Made by a program: the position numbers and the translations under genes
Notes under the pieces: model-generated
Seen by the model: the letters and a program-made list of their open reading frames with translations, nothing else
Told to the model about the DNA's origin: nothing
Databases searched by the model: none
Source: Thermoplasmata archaeon
GTDB lineage: Archaea; Thermoplasmatota; Thermoplasmata; Thermoplasmatales; Aciduliprofundaceae
Length of the DNA: 5,279 nucleotides
Assembly (NCBI GenBank): GCA_021160945.1
Contig: JAGHBQ010000179.1
Span: 1 to 5,279, forward strand
Direction of reading: 5' to 3'
Part shown: positions 1 to 5,279 of the stretch, piece by piece
Position numbering within the stretch: position 1 is the first letter of the stretch
Layout: each line of letters starts with the position of its first letter

Positions 1-1643
1 ATGTGATGGAGCTCGTAAATCATCTTGCGAGAGTGAAAATAATGCCCAGATCCCCTGTTAGAATAGGGGCAAGAATGGGAAGACCTGAGAAGGCAGCACC
101 CAGAAAGATGAGGCCTCCTATACACTCTCTCTTTCCGATAGGAGAGAGCGGAGGAAACAGAAGATTAATAACCGAGGCAGCCAAGAAAAATCATGTGGCG
201 ATTGAAGTGGGCGAGAGAAAGTGCCCGGTATGTAGAGAAAAAACCTTCCTTCCTTATTGTCCAAAATGCGAAACTAAAACAGAGTTTACAGAAAGGATAA
301 TGAATATCAAAATAAATCTTGGTGATTATTTACACAGGGCAGAGCAAAATCTCGGGATAAAAGTGGAATGGGATGTCAAGGGAGTAAAAAAGATGATGTC
401 CTCCGAGCGCATACCGGAGAGACTGGAGAAGGGAATATTGAGAGCAAAAAACGAAGTGTATGTTTTTAAGGATGGAACTGTGAGATTCGATATGAGCGAT
501 ATTGCTATCACGCACTTCAGACTGAAAGAAATCGGGTTAAGTGTTGAGAAAGCTAAGGAGCTTGGGTACACCCACGACTATCTTGGCCAGGAGCTCGTGA
601 GTGATGAACAGCTCTGTGAGCTGAAAGTTCAGGATATAATAATTCCAAAGCATGCGGGAGATTATTTAATTAAGGTGGCCAACTATGTGGATGAGTTGCT
701 TGAGAAATTTTACAAGATGCGAAGATTCTATAATGTGAGGAGAAGAGAGGATTTGATAGGCCATCTTGTAATAGGACTTGCACCCCACACCTCTGCAGGA
801 ATTCTTGGCAGAATAATCGGTTTCTCAGAAGCTTCTGTTGGATTTGCCCATCCGTTTTTTCATGCGGCAAAAAGAAGAAACTGCGATGGCGATGAAGATT
901 CTATAATGCTTCTTCTGGAGGGGCTTTTAGACTTCTCTCGTAAGTTCTTACCATCCACTCGGGGAGGATTAATGGATGCGCCGCTAGTTTTAACAACGAG
1001 AATTACACCAACGGAGATAGATAAAGAGGCACTTAATGTAGACGTAATGGAGAGATATCCCTTGGAGTTCTACTATGCCACCCTTGCATTCAAAAAGCCT
1101 GATGAAGTGAAAGATATAATGGATTTTGTGAAAAAGAGGATAGGAACATGGAAGCAGTATCAGGGATTTAGATTCACCCATGACACAAAGGATATAAATA
1201 TTGGGGTCACAAAATCGGCATATAAAGTTCTGGGCCCAATGGCGGAGAAGATGGAAAGCCAGCTTGAACTGGCGAGAAAGGTGAGAGCGGTAGATGAGCA
1301 TGATATGGCTACCCGGATAATTTCGCATCATTTTATTCCCGATATAATGGGAAATCTAAAGAAGTTTGGGACGCAGAGGTTCAGATGCAAGAAATGCAAT
1401 GCAAAATTCAGAAGAATACCTCTTAGTGGAAAATGTCCCTACTGCGGAGGGGAGCTCACGTTAACAGTTTATGAGAAAGGGGTAAAGAAGTATCTGGATA
1501 AGGCGTTGAGACTTACAGAAGAATATAAGGTGCCAAAATATCTCAGACAGAGAGTTCTTGTGCTAAAAGAGGCAATAGATTCCCTTATGGTGGAAGATGA
1601 GGAGAAAAGTAAAATAACTCTTGAGTCTTTCCTTGCAGTATGA
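1..1643 (+). CDS. polC: DNA polymerase D large subunit DP2, C-terminal part (5'-truncated by window edge)
   Basis: This is the catalytic subunit of the archaeal replicative family D DNA polymerase, which pairs with the exonuclease subunit DP1 and the sliding clamp PCNA. About 546 codons are visible. The reading frame is open to the left edge, so the GTG/ATG at bases 3-8 are internal codons and the N-terminal half of the roughly 1100-1300-residue protein lies outside. Numbering from base 3, the segment shows the RIGARMGRPEKA block (20-31), a four-cysteine zinc module (C74, C77, C86, C89), the HLVIGLAPHTSAGI block (254-267) and the active-site NCDGDED (293-299), whose Asp295 and Asp297 are the metal-binding catalytic residues in this family. 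A second zinc knuckle follows (C462, C465, C478, C481). The protein ends in KITLESFL, which fits a PCNA-interacting peptide. No intein interrupts the visible part. The stop codon overlaps the start of the downstream GTPase gene, indicating an operon. The identification is very secure from family-specific motifs. Confidence 0.97.
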   Translation, partial: VMELVNHLARVKIMPRSPVRIGARMGRPEKAAPRKMRPPIHSLFPIGESGGNRRLITEAAKKNHVAIEVGERKCPVCREKTFLPYCPKCETKTEFTERIMNIKINLGDYLHRAEQNLGIKVEWDVKGVKKMMSSERIPERLEKGILRAKNEVYVFKDGTVRFDMSDIAITHFRLKEIGLSVEKAKELGYTHDYLGQELVSDEQLCELKVQDIIIPKHAGDYLIKVANYVDELLEKFYKMRRFYNVRRREDLIGHLVIGLAPHTSAGILGRIIGFSEASVGFAHPFFHAAKRRNCDGDEDSIMLLLEGLLDFSRKFLPSTRGGLMDAPLVLTTRITPTEIDKEALNVDVMERYPLEFYYATLAFKKPDEVKDIMDFVKKRIGTWKQYQGFRFTHDTKDINIGVTKSAYKVLGPMAEKMESQLELARKVRAVDEHDMATRIISHHFIPDIMGNLKKFGTQRFRCKKCNAKFRRIPLSGKCPYCGGELTLTVYEKGVKKYLDKALRLTEEYKVPKYLRQRVLVLKEAIDSLMVEDEEKSKITLESFLAV

Positions 1644-2407
1644 TTGCAAACCTTTTCGTTGTAGGCCCAGCAGGAAGCGGGAAAAGTACTTTCACTGCAG
1701 CTTTTAGAGAGTGGATGATAAAGAATGAGTATGAAGCAATAACAGTTAATCTAGATCCAGGAGCAGAGAACTTGCCCTATATTCCCGATGTGGATATTCG
1801 TGATATAGTTGATCTTCCTTCAATTATGGAAGAGTATCAGCTTGGACCTAATGGGGCCCAAATAGTTGCAGCAGATTTAATGGCAAATTTTGTCGAAGAG
1901 CTCAAGAGTGAGATAGATAGTTATGAGGCAGATTATGTTATATATGATACTGCAGGCCAGATAGAACTGTTTGCATTCAGGACTGCAAGCAAATTTATAG
2001 TGGATTATCTTGGTGGAAATTCTGCAATACTCGCCTTTCTTTTTGATCCTGCATTATCTAAAAGCCCCTCTGGATATGTGTCTCTTCTTATGCTCTCTTC
2101 CTCTGTATACTTTAGATTTTACAAGCCTTACATAAACATACTCTCCAAGATAGATATAATAAGCGATGAAGAGCTACAGAATATAGCTAATTGGAGCTCA
2201 GATTGGGATTCCCTTTATCTCTCACTTCTTAAGGAAAATCCAGGAATGATTAAAGAGTTGAGCATAGAGCTTTTTAAAGCATTAGAGAACGTAGATGCCT
2301 TCAGAACGTTGATACCCACCTCTGCAAGAATGCTCTACGGATACGAGGATGTTTACAATGCTATTCAAATGACCTTTGGCAGCGGCGAGGACTTGGAAAA
2401 AAGATAA
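1640..2407 (+). CDS. GPN-loop GTPase (archaeal PAB0955-like, XAB1/Gpn family)
   Basis: This is a 255-residue cytoplasmic GTPase of the GPN-loop family. Eukaryotic relatives help assemble and import RNA polymerase II; the archaeal single-copy members are homodimers whose role is not well settled. Visible motifs are the P-loop GPAGSGKST (residues 9-17), LDPGAE in the switch I region (38-43), the signature Gly-Pro-Asn (69-71), DTAGQIELF as the G3/switch II motif (103-111), SKID as the G4 guanine-specificity motif (169-172) and TSAR as G5 (227-230). The length matches the family and nothing seems missing. The start ATG lies within the ATGA shared with the DP2 stop, and no Shine-Dalgarno sequence precedes it, so translation is probably coupled to DP2. 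It faces the symporter gene tail to tail. The family call is firm; a specific role in replication or transcription is not shown by the sequence. Confidence 0.95.
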   Translation: MIANLFVVGPAGSGKSTFTAAFREWMIKNEYEAITVNLDPGAENLPYIPDVDIRDIVDLPSIMEEYQLGPNGAQIVAADLMANFVEELKSEIDSYEADYVIYDTAGQIELFAFRTASKFIVDYLGGNSAILAFLFDPALSKSPSGYVSLLMLSSSVYFRFYKPYINILSKIDIISDEELQNIANWSSDWDSLYLSLLKENPGMIKELSIELFKALENVDAFRTLIPTSARMLYGYEDVYNAIQMTFGSGEDLEKR

Positions 2408-2412
2408 AAAAA
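2397..2412 (-). terminator. T-rich terminator for the symporter transcript
   Basis: Read on the minus strand, just after the symporter stop codon, there are seven T, then A-T-C, then six T. Archaeal RNA polymerase commonly terminates at such U-tracts without a hairpin. The tract overlaps the last codons of the convergent GTPase gene. No equally good T-tract is seen for the plus-strand transcript, whose end must lie inside the antisense of the symporter. Confidence 0.5.
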
Positions 2413-2415
2413 GAG

Positions 2416-3681
2416 TTAGAGCTCAGATTCGGTAGTGGGACCCTTTCTTAGTTTCATTCCTATGAGCCTTGTTATGAGAACACTGCATGCATTGTCGCCA
2501 GATGCGTTAACTGCAGTTCTGAGAGCATCTGCGATTGGATCAACTGCCATCATTATGGCTATACCCTCTAAAGGAAGACCAACTACAGAAAGGACAAATG
2601 CGAGCATTATTGTACCCCCACTGGGTATCGCTGCGGTGGCCACGGAACCTACTAGGGCTGAGAACACTATAAGACCGAAGGCTCCTGGACCAAGATGTAT
2701 GCCAAATAACTGGGCTATGAAAAGAGCGCTAAGCACCTGATATAATGCGGTACCATCCATATTCACCGTTGCACCTATGGGTACAGTGATTCCAAACACT
2801 TCGTCCGGAACACCCATTCTCTTTGCTGCGGCCATGTTAAATGGCAGATTCACCGCACTGCTTCTTGTGGAGTATGCGATAACAAAAGGCTCACTCTGCT
2901 CTTTGAAGAACTTTAGTGGAGAGAGCCCTCCAAGCATAACCACTATGGAGTATACCAGGAAGAAGTGAATGAATGTCATAAGGTAATCAACACCCAGAAA
3001 TTTACCGTAGGCACCGAGGATCTTGGGTCCATAGGTTGCCATGAGCCATACGCCGTAGCCGAAGATTGCAATTGGTGCATACCACATTATTATTCTGACC
3101 ACCTTGATCAAAGTATCTGAAATGAGTTTTAGCTGATCTGCCACTTTCCTTCCTCTATCTCCCAACAGTGTTACTGCCGTACCGAATAATATTGCAAATA
3201 TAATCATTGTCATTGCTCCCTTGGCTGTTAATAGCTGAGAAAAATCTGTTTTGAAGAAGCTCAAAAGGATTTCTGGGCCCTTCATAGGCGTGGGTGCCAC
3301 ATAGTCACTAGGTGGAGTAAGATTCACTCCAGCTCCAGGTTTGAACACTGTACCTCCTATTAGTCCCCAGGTTGCGCCGATAATCGATGTAATTATGTAA
3401 ATAATCAATATCCAGAGCAATATTTTGCCCAGAGTTTTTGCATTTTTAATGGATGCTACTGCCGAGGATATTGTAAAGAAGATAATCACCGGTATAATCA
3501 CCTTTACCAATCTCACAAAAATATCGCCGATTGCTTTGAACCAGGCTATGTATTCTGCTCTGGCGGATTCTTCGGGCACTGCCACCATAAATGCATATCC
3601 CACCAGGAGGCCAATGAGAAACGCTATACCGATAGCAATCACTAAACGGTATCTTTTCAATCTCTCTCCCATCACCTTCAC
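2416..3681 (-). CDS. Na+-coupled dicarboxylate/acidic amino acid symporter (DAACS family, GltPh-like)
   Basis: This integral membrane transporter of about 421 residues belongs to the excitatory amino acid transporter/DctA family. It is predicted to import aspartate, glutamate or a C4-dicarboxylate with Na+ or H+. Length and architecture match GltPh (about 425): multiple hydrophobic segments, an HP1 hairpin with TRSSAVN (272-278), the NMDGT Na+-site motif (307-311), an HP2 hairpin around AIPSGGT (351-357), and a last helix with D381, D385, R388, T389, N392 and D396. By comparison with GltPh these correspond to D390, D394, R397, T398, N401 and D405. The retained Arg favours an acidic side-chain substrate over a neutral one. 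The third serine of GltPh's TRSSSGT is Ala here. The start is either GTG at 3681, which sits about 27 bases from a TATA-like box and fits a leaderless message, or ATG at 3672 (418 residues) preceded by GGGTGA. It is transcribed alone and convergent with the GTPase gene. The exact substrate is uncertain. Confidence 0.95.
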   Translation of the reverse strand: MKVMGERLKRYRLVIAIGIAFLIGLLVGYAFMVAVPEESARAEYIAWFKAIGDIFVRLVKVIIPVIIFFTISSAVASIKNAKTLGKILLWILIIYIITSIIGATWGLIGGTVFKPGAGVNLTPPSDYVAPTPMKGPEILLSFFKTDFSQLLTAKGAMTMIIFAILFGTAVTLLGDRGRKVADQLKLISDTLIKVVRIIMWYAPIAIFGYGVWLMATYGPKILGAYGKFLGVDYLMTFIHFFLVYSIVVMLGGLSPLKFFKEQSEPFVIAYSTRSSAVNLPFNMAAAKRMGVPDEVFGITVPIGATVNMDGTALYQVLSALFIAQLFGIHLGPGAFGLIVFSALVGSVATAAIPSGGTIMLAFVLSVVGLPLEGIAIMMAVDPIADALRTAVNASGDNACSVLITRLIGMKLRKGPTTESEL

Positions 3682-3683
3682 CC
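3678..3683 (-). promoter_or_regulatory. possible ribosome binding site for the symporter
   Basis: The minus-strand sequence GGGTGA lies 5 bases upstream of the ATG at 3672, a good archaeal Shine-Dalgarno match and spacing. It overlaps the alternative GTG start at 3681. If the ribosome uses this site, the protein begins MGERLKRY. Confidence 0.45.
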
Positions 3684-3702
3684 ATTAAATGCAATGATAT
3701 GC

Positions 3703-3714
3703 AAATATAAAAAT
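3703..3714 (-). promoter_or_regulatory. TATA-like box of the symporter promoter (proximal)
   Basis: The minus strand reads ATTTTTATATTT, centred about 27 bases upstream of the GTG at 3681. This is the normal archaeal distance from TATA box to transcription start, so the message would begin at or just before the start codon. The surrounding 115-base gap between pyrE and the symporter is AT-rich and holds no gene. Confidence 0.45.
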
Positions 3715-3745
3715 GTTGCGAAATTACTGACAATTTTTCAAATGT

Positions 3746-3757
3746 GATTTAAATTTT
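3746..3757 (-). promoter_or_regulatory. alternative distal TATA-like box in the pyrE-symporter gap
   Basis: The minus strand reads AAAATTTAAATC. Its 10-base core AAATTTAAAT also occurs upstream of the 85-residue protein gene (4614-4623), where spacing supports a promoter. Here it would start transcription near 3726-3730, giving the symporter a leader of roughly 45-55 bases. It may be a second promoter or just AT-rich intergenic DNA. Confidence 0.25.
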
Positions 3758-3796
3758 GGTGCTAATCATGAAAATGAATATGAAGATTTTTAATAC

Positions 3797-4303
3797 TTAC
3801 TTGGAAAGTAGCTGTGAAGCTGTGAGAAGGGAAATGAGAACCACATTTTCCTTTTTCAAATTCTCTTTTCCTCCTTCCTCTCGATCTACCACGCAGATTA
3901 CCCTTTCAACTTTTAATCCTGCTTCTCTGAGAATTCTAACTGCTCTCAAAACTGAACCACCTGTGGTGACAACATCCTCTATTATGTCCACAGTTAAACC
4001 CTTCCTAAAATCTCCCTCAATAAGTTTTTTCGTGCCATGTTTTTTTGTCTCTTTTCTTATTATGAGATAATCTTTTTTCATTTTCAAGGCAGTGGCAACG
4101 GTTAAGGGTATTGCACCGAGTTCAACACCTGCAAGAAGGTCCCCTTTTACATATTTTGATAGTTCGTTGGCAATAAAATCCAAGATCTCTGCCTTAGTAC
4201 TCGCCTTCTTTATATCAACATAGTAATTGCTTTTCTTCCCGGAAGTAAGAATGAAATCTCCAAATCTGACTGCTCCACATCCTATAAGTTTCTCCTTCAG
4301 CAT
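3797..4303 (-). CDS. pyrE: orotate phosphoribosyltransferase
   Basis: This enzyme joins orotate to PRPP to make orotidine 5'-phosphate, the penultimate step of de novo UMP synthesis, in the cytoplasm. The 168-residue protein has the usual archaeal length. It shows SGKKSNYYVD near the N-terminus (21-30, the family's SGxxSxYY-D region), the ELGAIPL block (61-67), the mobile active-site loop RKETKKHGT (83-91) with the Lys and His expected of OPRT, the PRPP-binding motif IIEDVVTTGGSV (107-118) and VDREEGG (139-145). There is no N-terminal DNA-binding domain, which argues against the PyrE-like regulators (GfcR type). The ATG at 4303 has no clear Shine-Dalgarno sequence, but a TATA-like stretch lies about 27 bases upstream, so the transcript is probably leaderless. 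The 85-residue protein gene ends 29 bases upstream in the same direction; the two may also be co-transcribed. No obvious T-tract terminator follows the stop. Confidence 0.94.
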   Translation of the reverse strand: MLKEKLIGCGAVRFGDFILTSGKKSNYYVDIKKASTKAEILDFIANELSKYVKGDLLAGVELGAIPLTVATALKMKKDYLIIRKETKKHGTKKLIEGDFRKGLTVDIIEDVVTTGGSVLRAVRILREAGLKVERVICVVDREEGGKENLKKENVVLISLLTASQLLSK

Positions 4304-4323
4304 AATGGTATATGGAGTTGAAA

Positions 4324-4337
4324 GTTAAAAATTTATG
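4324..4337 (-). promoter_or_regulatory. TATA-like box for pyrE
   Basis: The minus strand reads CATAAATTTTTAAC, centred about 27 bases upstream of the pyrE ATG and overlapping the last codons of the upstream small gene. The spacing fits a leaderless pyrE message independent of that gene. The match to the archaeal TATA consensus is only moderate. Confidence 0.35.
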
Positions 4338-4590
4338 TGAGAATTTCTTCAAGTGCTCTCTGTGCAACGTTTCTCTGATGTCGAAATATCTTATTCATAT
4401 TTTCCCTGAGAAATTTTGCCAGTTCTCTTAATTCTTTTCTTGATGTGCGAATAGTCAATTCTCCCTCAATTTTTCCGTCTTTTGTGAAGGAGAGTACAAT
4501 AAAACCTGAATCTCCTTCTATGCCATAAACATCCAGAATGATCTCTCCCGGGTAGTGTTTTATCCTCTCCTTCACACTCTCCATATTCAT
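4333..4590 (-). CDS. small conserved-looking hypothetical protein, 85 residues
   Basis: I do not recognise this family. The protein is soluble and charged, with no signal peptide, membrane segment or cysteines. By eye, residues 14-50 alternate in a way that suggests several beta strands (EIILDVYG, GFIVLSFT, IEGELTI), and residues 50-83 look helical (RKELRELAKFL and QRNVAQRALEEIL). This would make a small beta-hairpin plus helices fold. Support for it being real: a TATA-like box sits about 26 bases before the ATG at 4590, it is co-oriented with and 29 bases upstream of pyrE, and its composition resembles the neighbouring genes. A second in-frame ATG at 4584 (83 residues) has GGATGA just upstream and is an alternative start. 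No role in pyrimidine metabolism can be claimed from position alone. Confidence 0.7.
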   Translation of the reverse strand: MNMESVKERIKHYPGEIILDVYGIEGDSGFIVLSFTKDGKIEGELTIRTSRKELRELAKFLRENMNKIFRHQRNVAQRALEEILT

Positions 4591-4611
4591 CCAAAGATAG
4601 TTTCCATGAAA

Positions 4612-4627
4612 TTATTTAAATTTTTTC
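4612..4627 (-). promoter_or_regulatory. TATA box and purine-rich BRE-like stretch for the 85-residue protein gene
   Basis: The minus strand reads GAAAAAATTTAAATAA: a purine-rich element followed by TTTAAATA, as in archaeal BRE/TATA promoters. The TATA centre is about 26 bases from the ATG at 4590, implying a leaderless transcript. It lies in the 100-base gap between this gene and the insertion-sequence relic. Confidence 0.5.
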
Positions 4628-4691
4628 TCAAAATGCTCATACTAGATAATCAAAATTTTGATGGAAAAAGGATTCCCTCTTTATTTCTGTA

Positions 4692-5279
4692 TGTACTATC
4701 CCGAAAAGATTTCACCAGCAGATTTATAAAGGGAGGGGTGTATAAGCTCAACACAGAGAAGATTAAATGTATAATAAGAGAGAAAGAGAGAGGAGAGTTA
4801 AGCACAGGTGAAATAGCGAGGATACAGAAGGTGAGCAGAAGGAGAGTGTTGCAGACATGGGCTGAGTACAGGAAATACGGGAAAGTAGAGCTAAAAAAGG
4901 TAGGAAGAAGAAGGAAGCTATTAGAAGGTCTGGAGATGCTGATTTTATCGATCTACGATGAACAGAAACGGTCAGCGATATTCATTGAGAAAATACTGAG
5001 AGGGAAAGAATAGAGGGAAGAAAAGGAGATGGGTAAGATATGAGCGAAAGCACTGTCTCTATGGCACGCAGGTACTATCTCAGTGAGATGAAGAAGTGGC
5101 TGATACCGATGCCGCTATTGAAACTTATCTGAAAGCATCGCATCTCTATGGAGATCATGATGCTGTGCTCACCGATAGAGGTGCACAATTCTATGCCAAC
5201 GCCAGAAATAAGAAAAAGAAAGGCACTTCTAAATTTGAGAAGTTTTTGGGCAATAGAGGTGTGCATCACATTGTTTTGC
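4692..5279 (+). mobile_element. decayed IS481-like insertion sequence (right end outside the window)
   Basis: This stretch contains the remains of an rve-type transposase and its upstream region. The left boundary is a guess: TGTACTATCCCGAAAAG begins at 4692, and elements of this family often start with TGT, but the right terminal repeat is beyond the window and cannot be compared. Bases 4692-4737 would then be the terminal repeat and leader, including TTTATAAA at 4723-4730 and a purine-rich GGGAGGGGTG at 4731-4740. The element is inserted beside the promoter of the 85-residue gene and is divergent from it. It carries several frame-breaking lesions and is unlikely to move on its own. Confidence 0.6.
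4738..5279 (+). pseudogene. IS481-family (rve integrase fold) transposase, frameshifted and internally deleted
   Basis: The intact enzyme would bind the element ends through an N-terminal helix-turn-helix and cut DNA with a DDE/RNase H-like core. From GTG 4738 an N-terminal piece of 91 codons (KLNTEKIKCIIREK..., helix-turn-helix at about LSTGEIARIQKVSRRRVLQTW) runs to a stop at 5011. Pieces of the same protein then follow in shifting frames: RGKKRRWVRYERKH (5012-5053, second frame), LSLWHA (5053-5070, first frame), RRYYLSEMK (5067-5093, third frame), and an open second-frame stretch from about 5090 to the edge containing VLTDRGAQFYAN (about 5165-5200). That stretch keeps the second catalytic Asp (codon 5174-5176). 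The first catalytic Asp, expected just after LWH, is deleted, and the catalytic Glu lies beyond the window. The start is unsure because no ATG sits at proper distance from the purine-rich GGAGGGGTG. Family placement comes from recalled motif patterns, not from a search. Confidence 0.75.

Noticed and set aside
870..910. Possible intein at the DP2 NCDGDED active-site position
   Set aside because: Some Pyrococcus DP2 genes carry inteins near here, but the motif and its flanks are continuous in this sequence.
990..1331. Minus-strand open frame of 113 codons inside DP2
   Set aside because: The DP2 plus frame here is highly conserved (TTRITP, LEFYYAT, FTHDT, RAVDEH), so the antisense frame is a shadow.
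3446..3733. 95-codon minus-strand frame overlapping the symporter start
   Set aside because: It is out of frame with the clear symporter and its sequence shows no motif; its ATG at 3685 is incidental.
3756..4070. Plus-strand open frame of 104 codons
   Set aside because: It is antisense to pyrE, whose motifs are unambiguous; Ser/Thr/Phe-rich composition is typical of an antisense shadow.
3797..4303. PyrE-like transcription regulator (GfcR type) instead of an enzyme
   Set aside because: No N-terminal DNA-binding domain is present and the catalytic RKxxKxHG loop typical of the enzyme is intact.
4721..4730. TTTATAAA as promoter of the transposase
   Set aside because: It would place transcription start around 4750, downstream of the only usable start codon.
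4555..4737. N-terminal extension of the helix-turn-helix reading frame starting MFYPLLHTL...
   Set aside because: It is antisense to the start of the 85-residue gene and crosses an AT-rich promoter region. Homology-like sequence begins only at about KLNTEKIK after 4740.
1..5279. CRISPR array, tRNA, rRNA, or defence cassette
   Set aside because: No regularly spaced repeats, no tRNA-like cloverleaf or rRNA segments, and no nuclease or toxin-like genes were seen on either strand.

Overview
The window looks like a piece of a euryarchaeal chromosome. It carries the C-terminal part of the large subunit (DP2) of the archaea-specific D-family DNA polymerase, an archaeal GPN-loop GTPase, a Na+-coupled acidic amino acid/dicarboxylate symporter of the GltPh type, and a short archaeal orotate phosphoribosyltransferase. 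Its promoters are TATA-like boxes about 26 bases before the start codons, not bacterial -35/-10 pairs. Base composition is moderately AT-rich. A relative of Thermoplasmata (for example an Aciduliprofundum-like lineage) is possible, but that placement is inference from gene style and not shown by the sequence.

Layout: bases 1-2407 hold two co-oriented genes on the + strand, DP2 (cut off at the left edge) and the GPN GTPase, joined by a 4-base ATGA overlap. The symporter (2416-3681, - strand) meets them tail to tail with only 8 bases between stop codons. A T-rich stretch there could end its transcript. An AT-rich 115-base gap (3682-3796) carries the symporter's promoter signals. Next on the - strand come pyrE (3797-4303) and, upstream of it, an unrecognised 85-residue protein (4333-4590). 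Each has its own TATA-like box at leaderless spacing, so they may be co-transcribed or independent.

From about 4690 to the right edge is a decayed insertion sequence of the IS481/rve integrase type. A helix-turn-helix N-terminus ends at a premature stop. It is followed by fragments of the same transposase in all three forward frames, with small deletions that removed the first catalytic Asp region. The last fragment is still open where the window ends.

Functionally, this is a housekeeping neighbourhood (replication, GTPase assembly factor, pyrimidine synthesis, nutrient uptake) bordered by a mobile-element relic. I see no strong evidence for a new multi-gene system. The most interesting points are the compact DP2 C-terminus, the DP2-GTPase coupling, the orphan small protein and the way the transposon has eroded.
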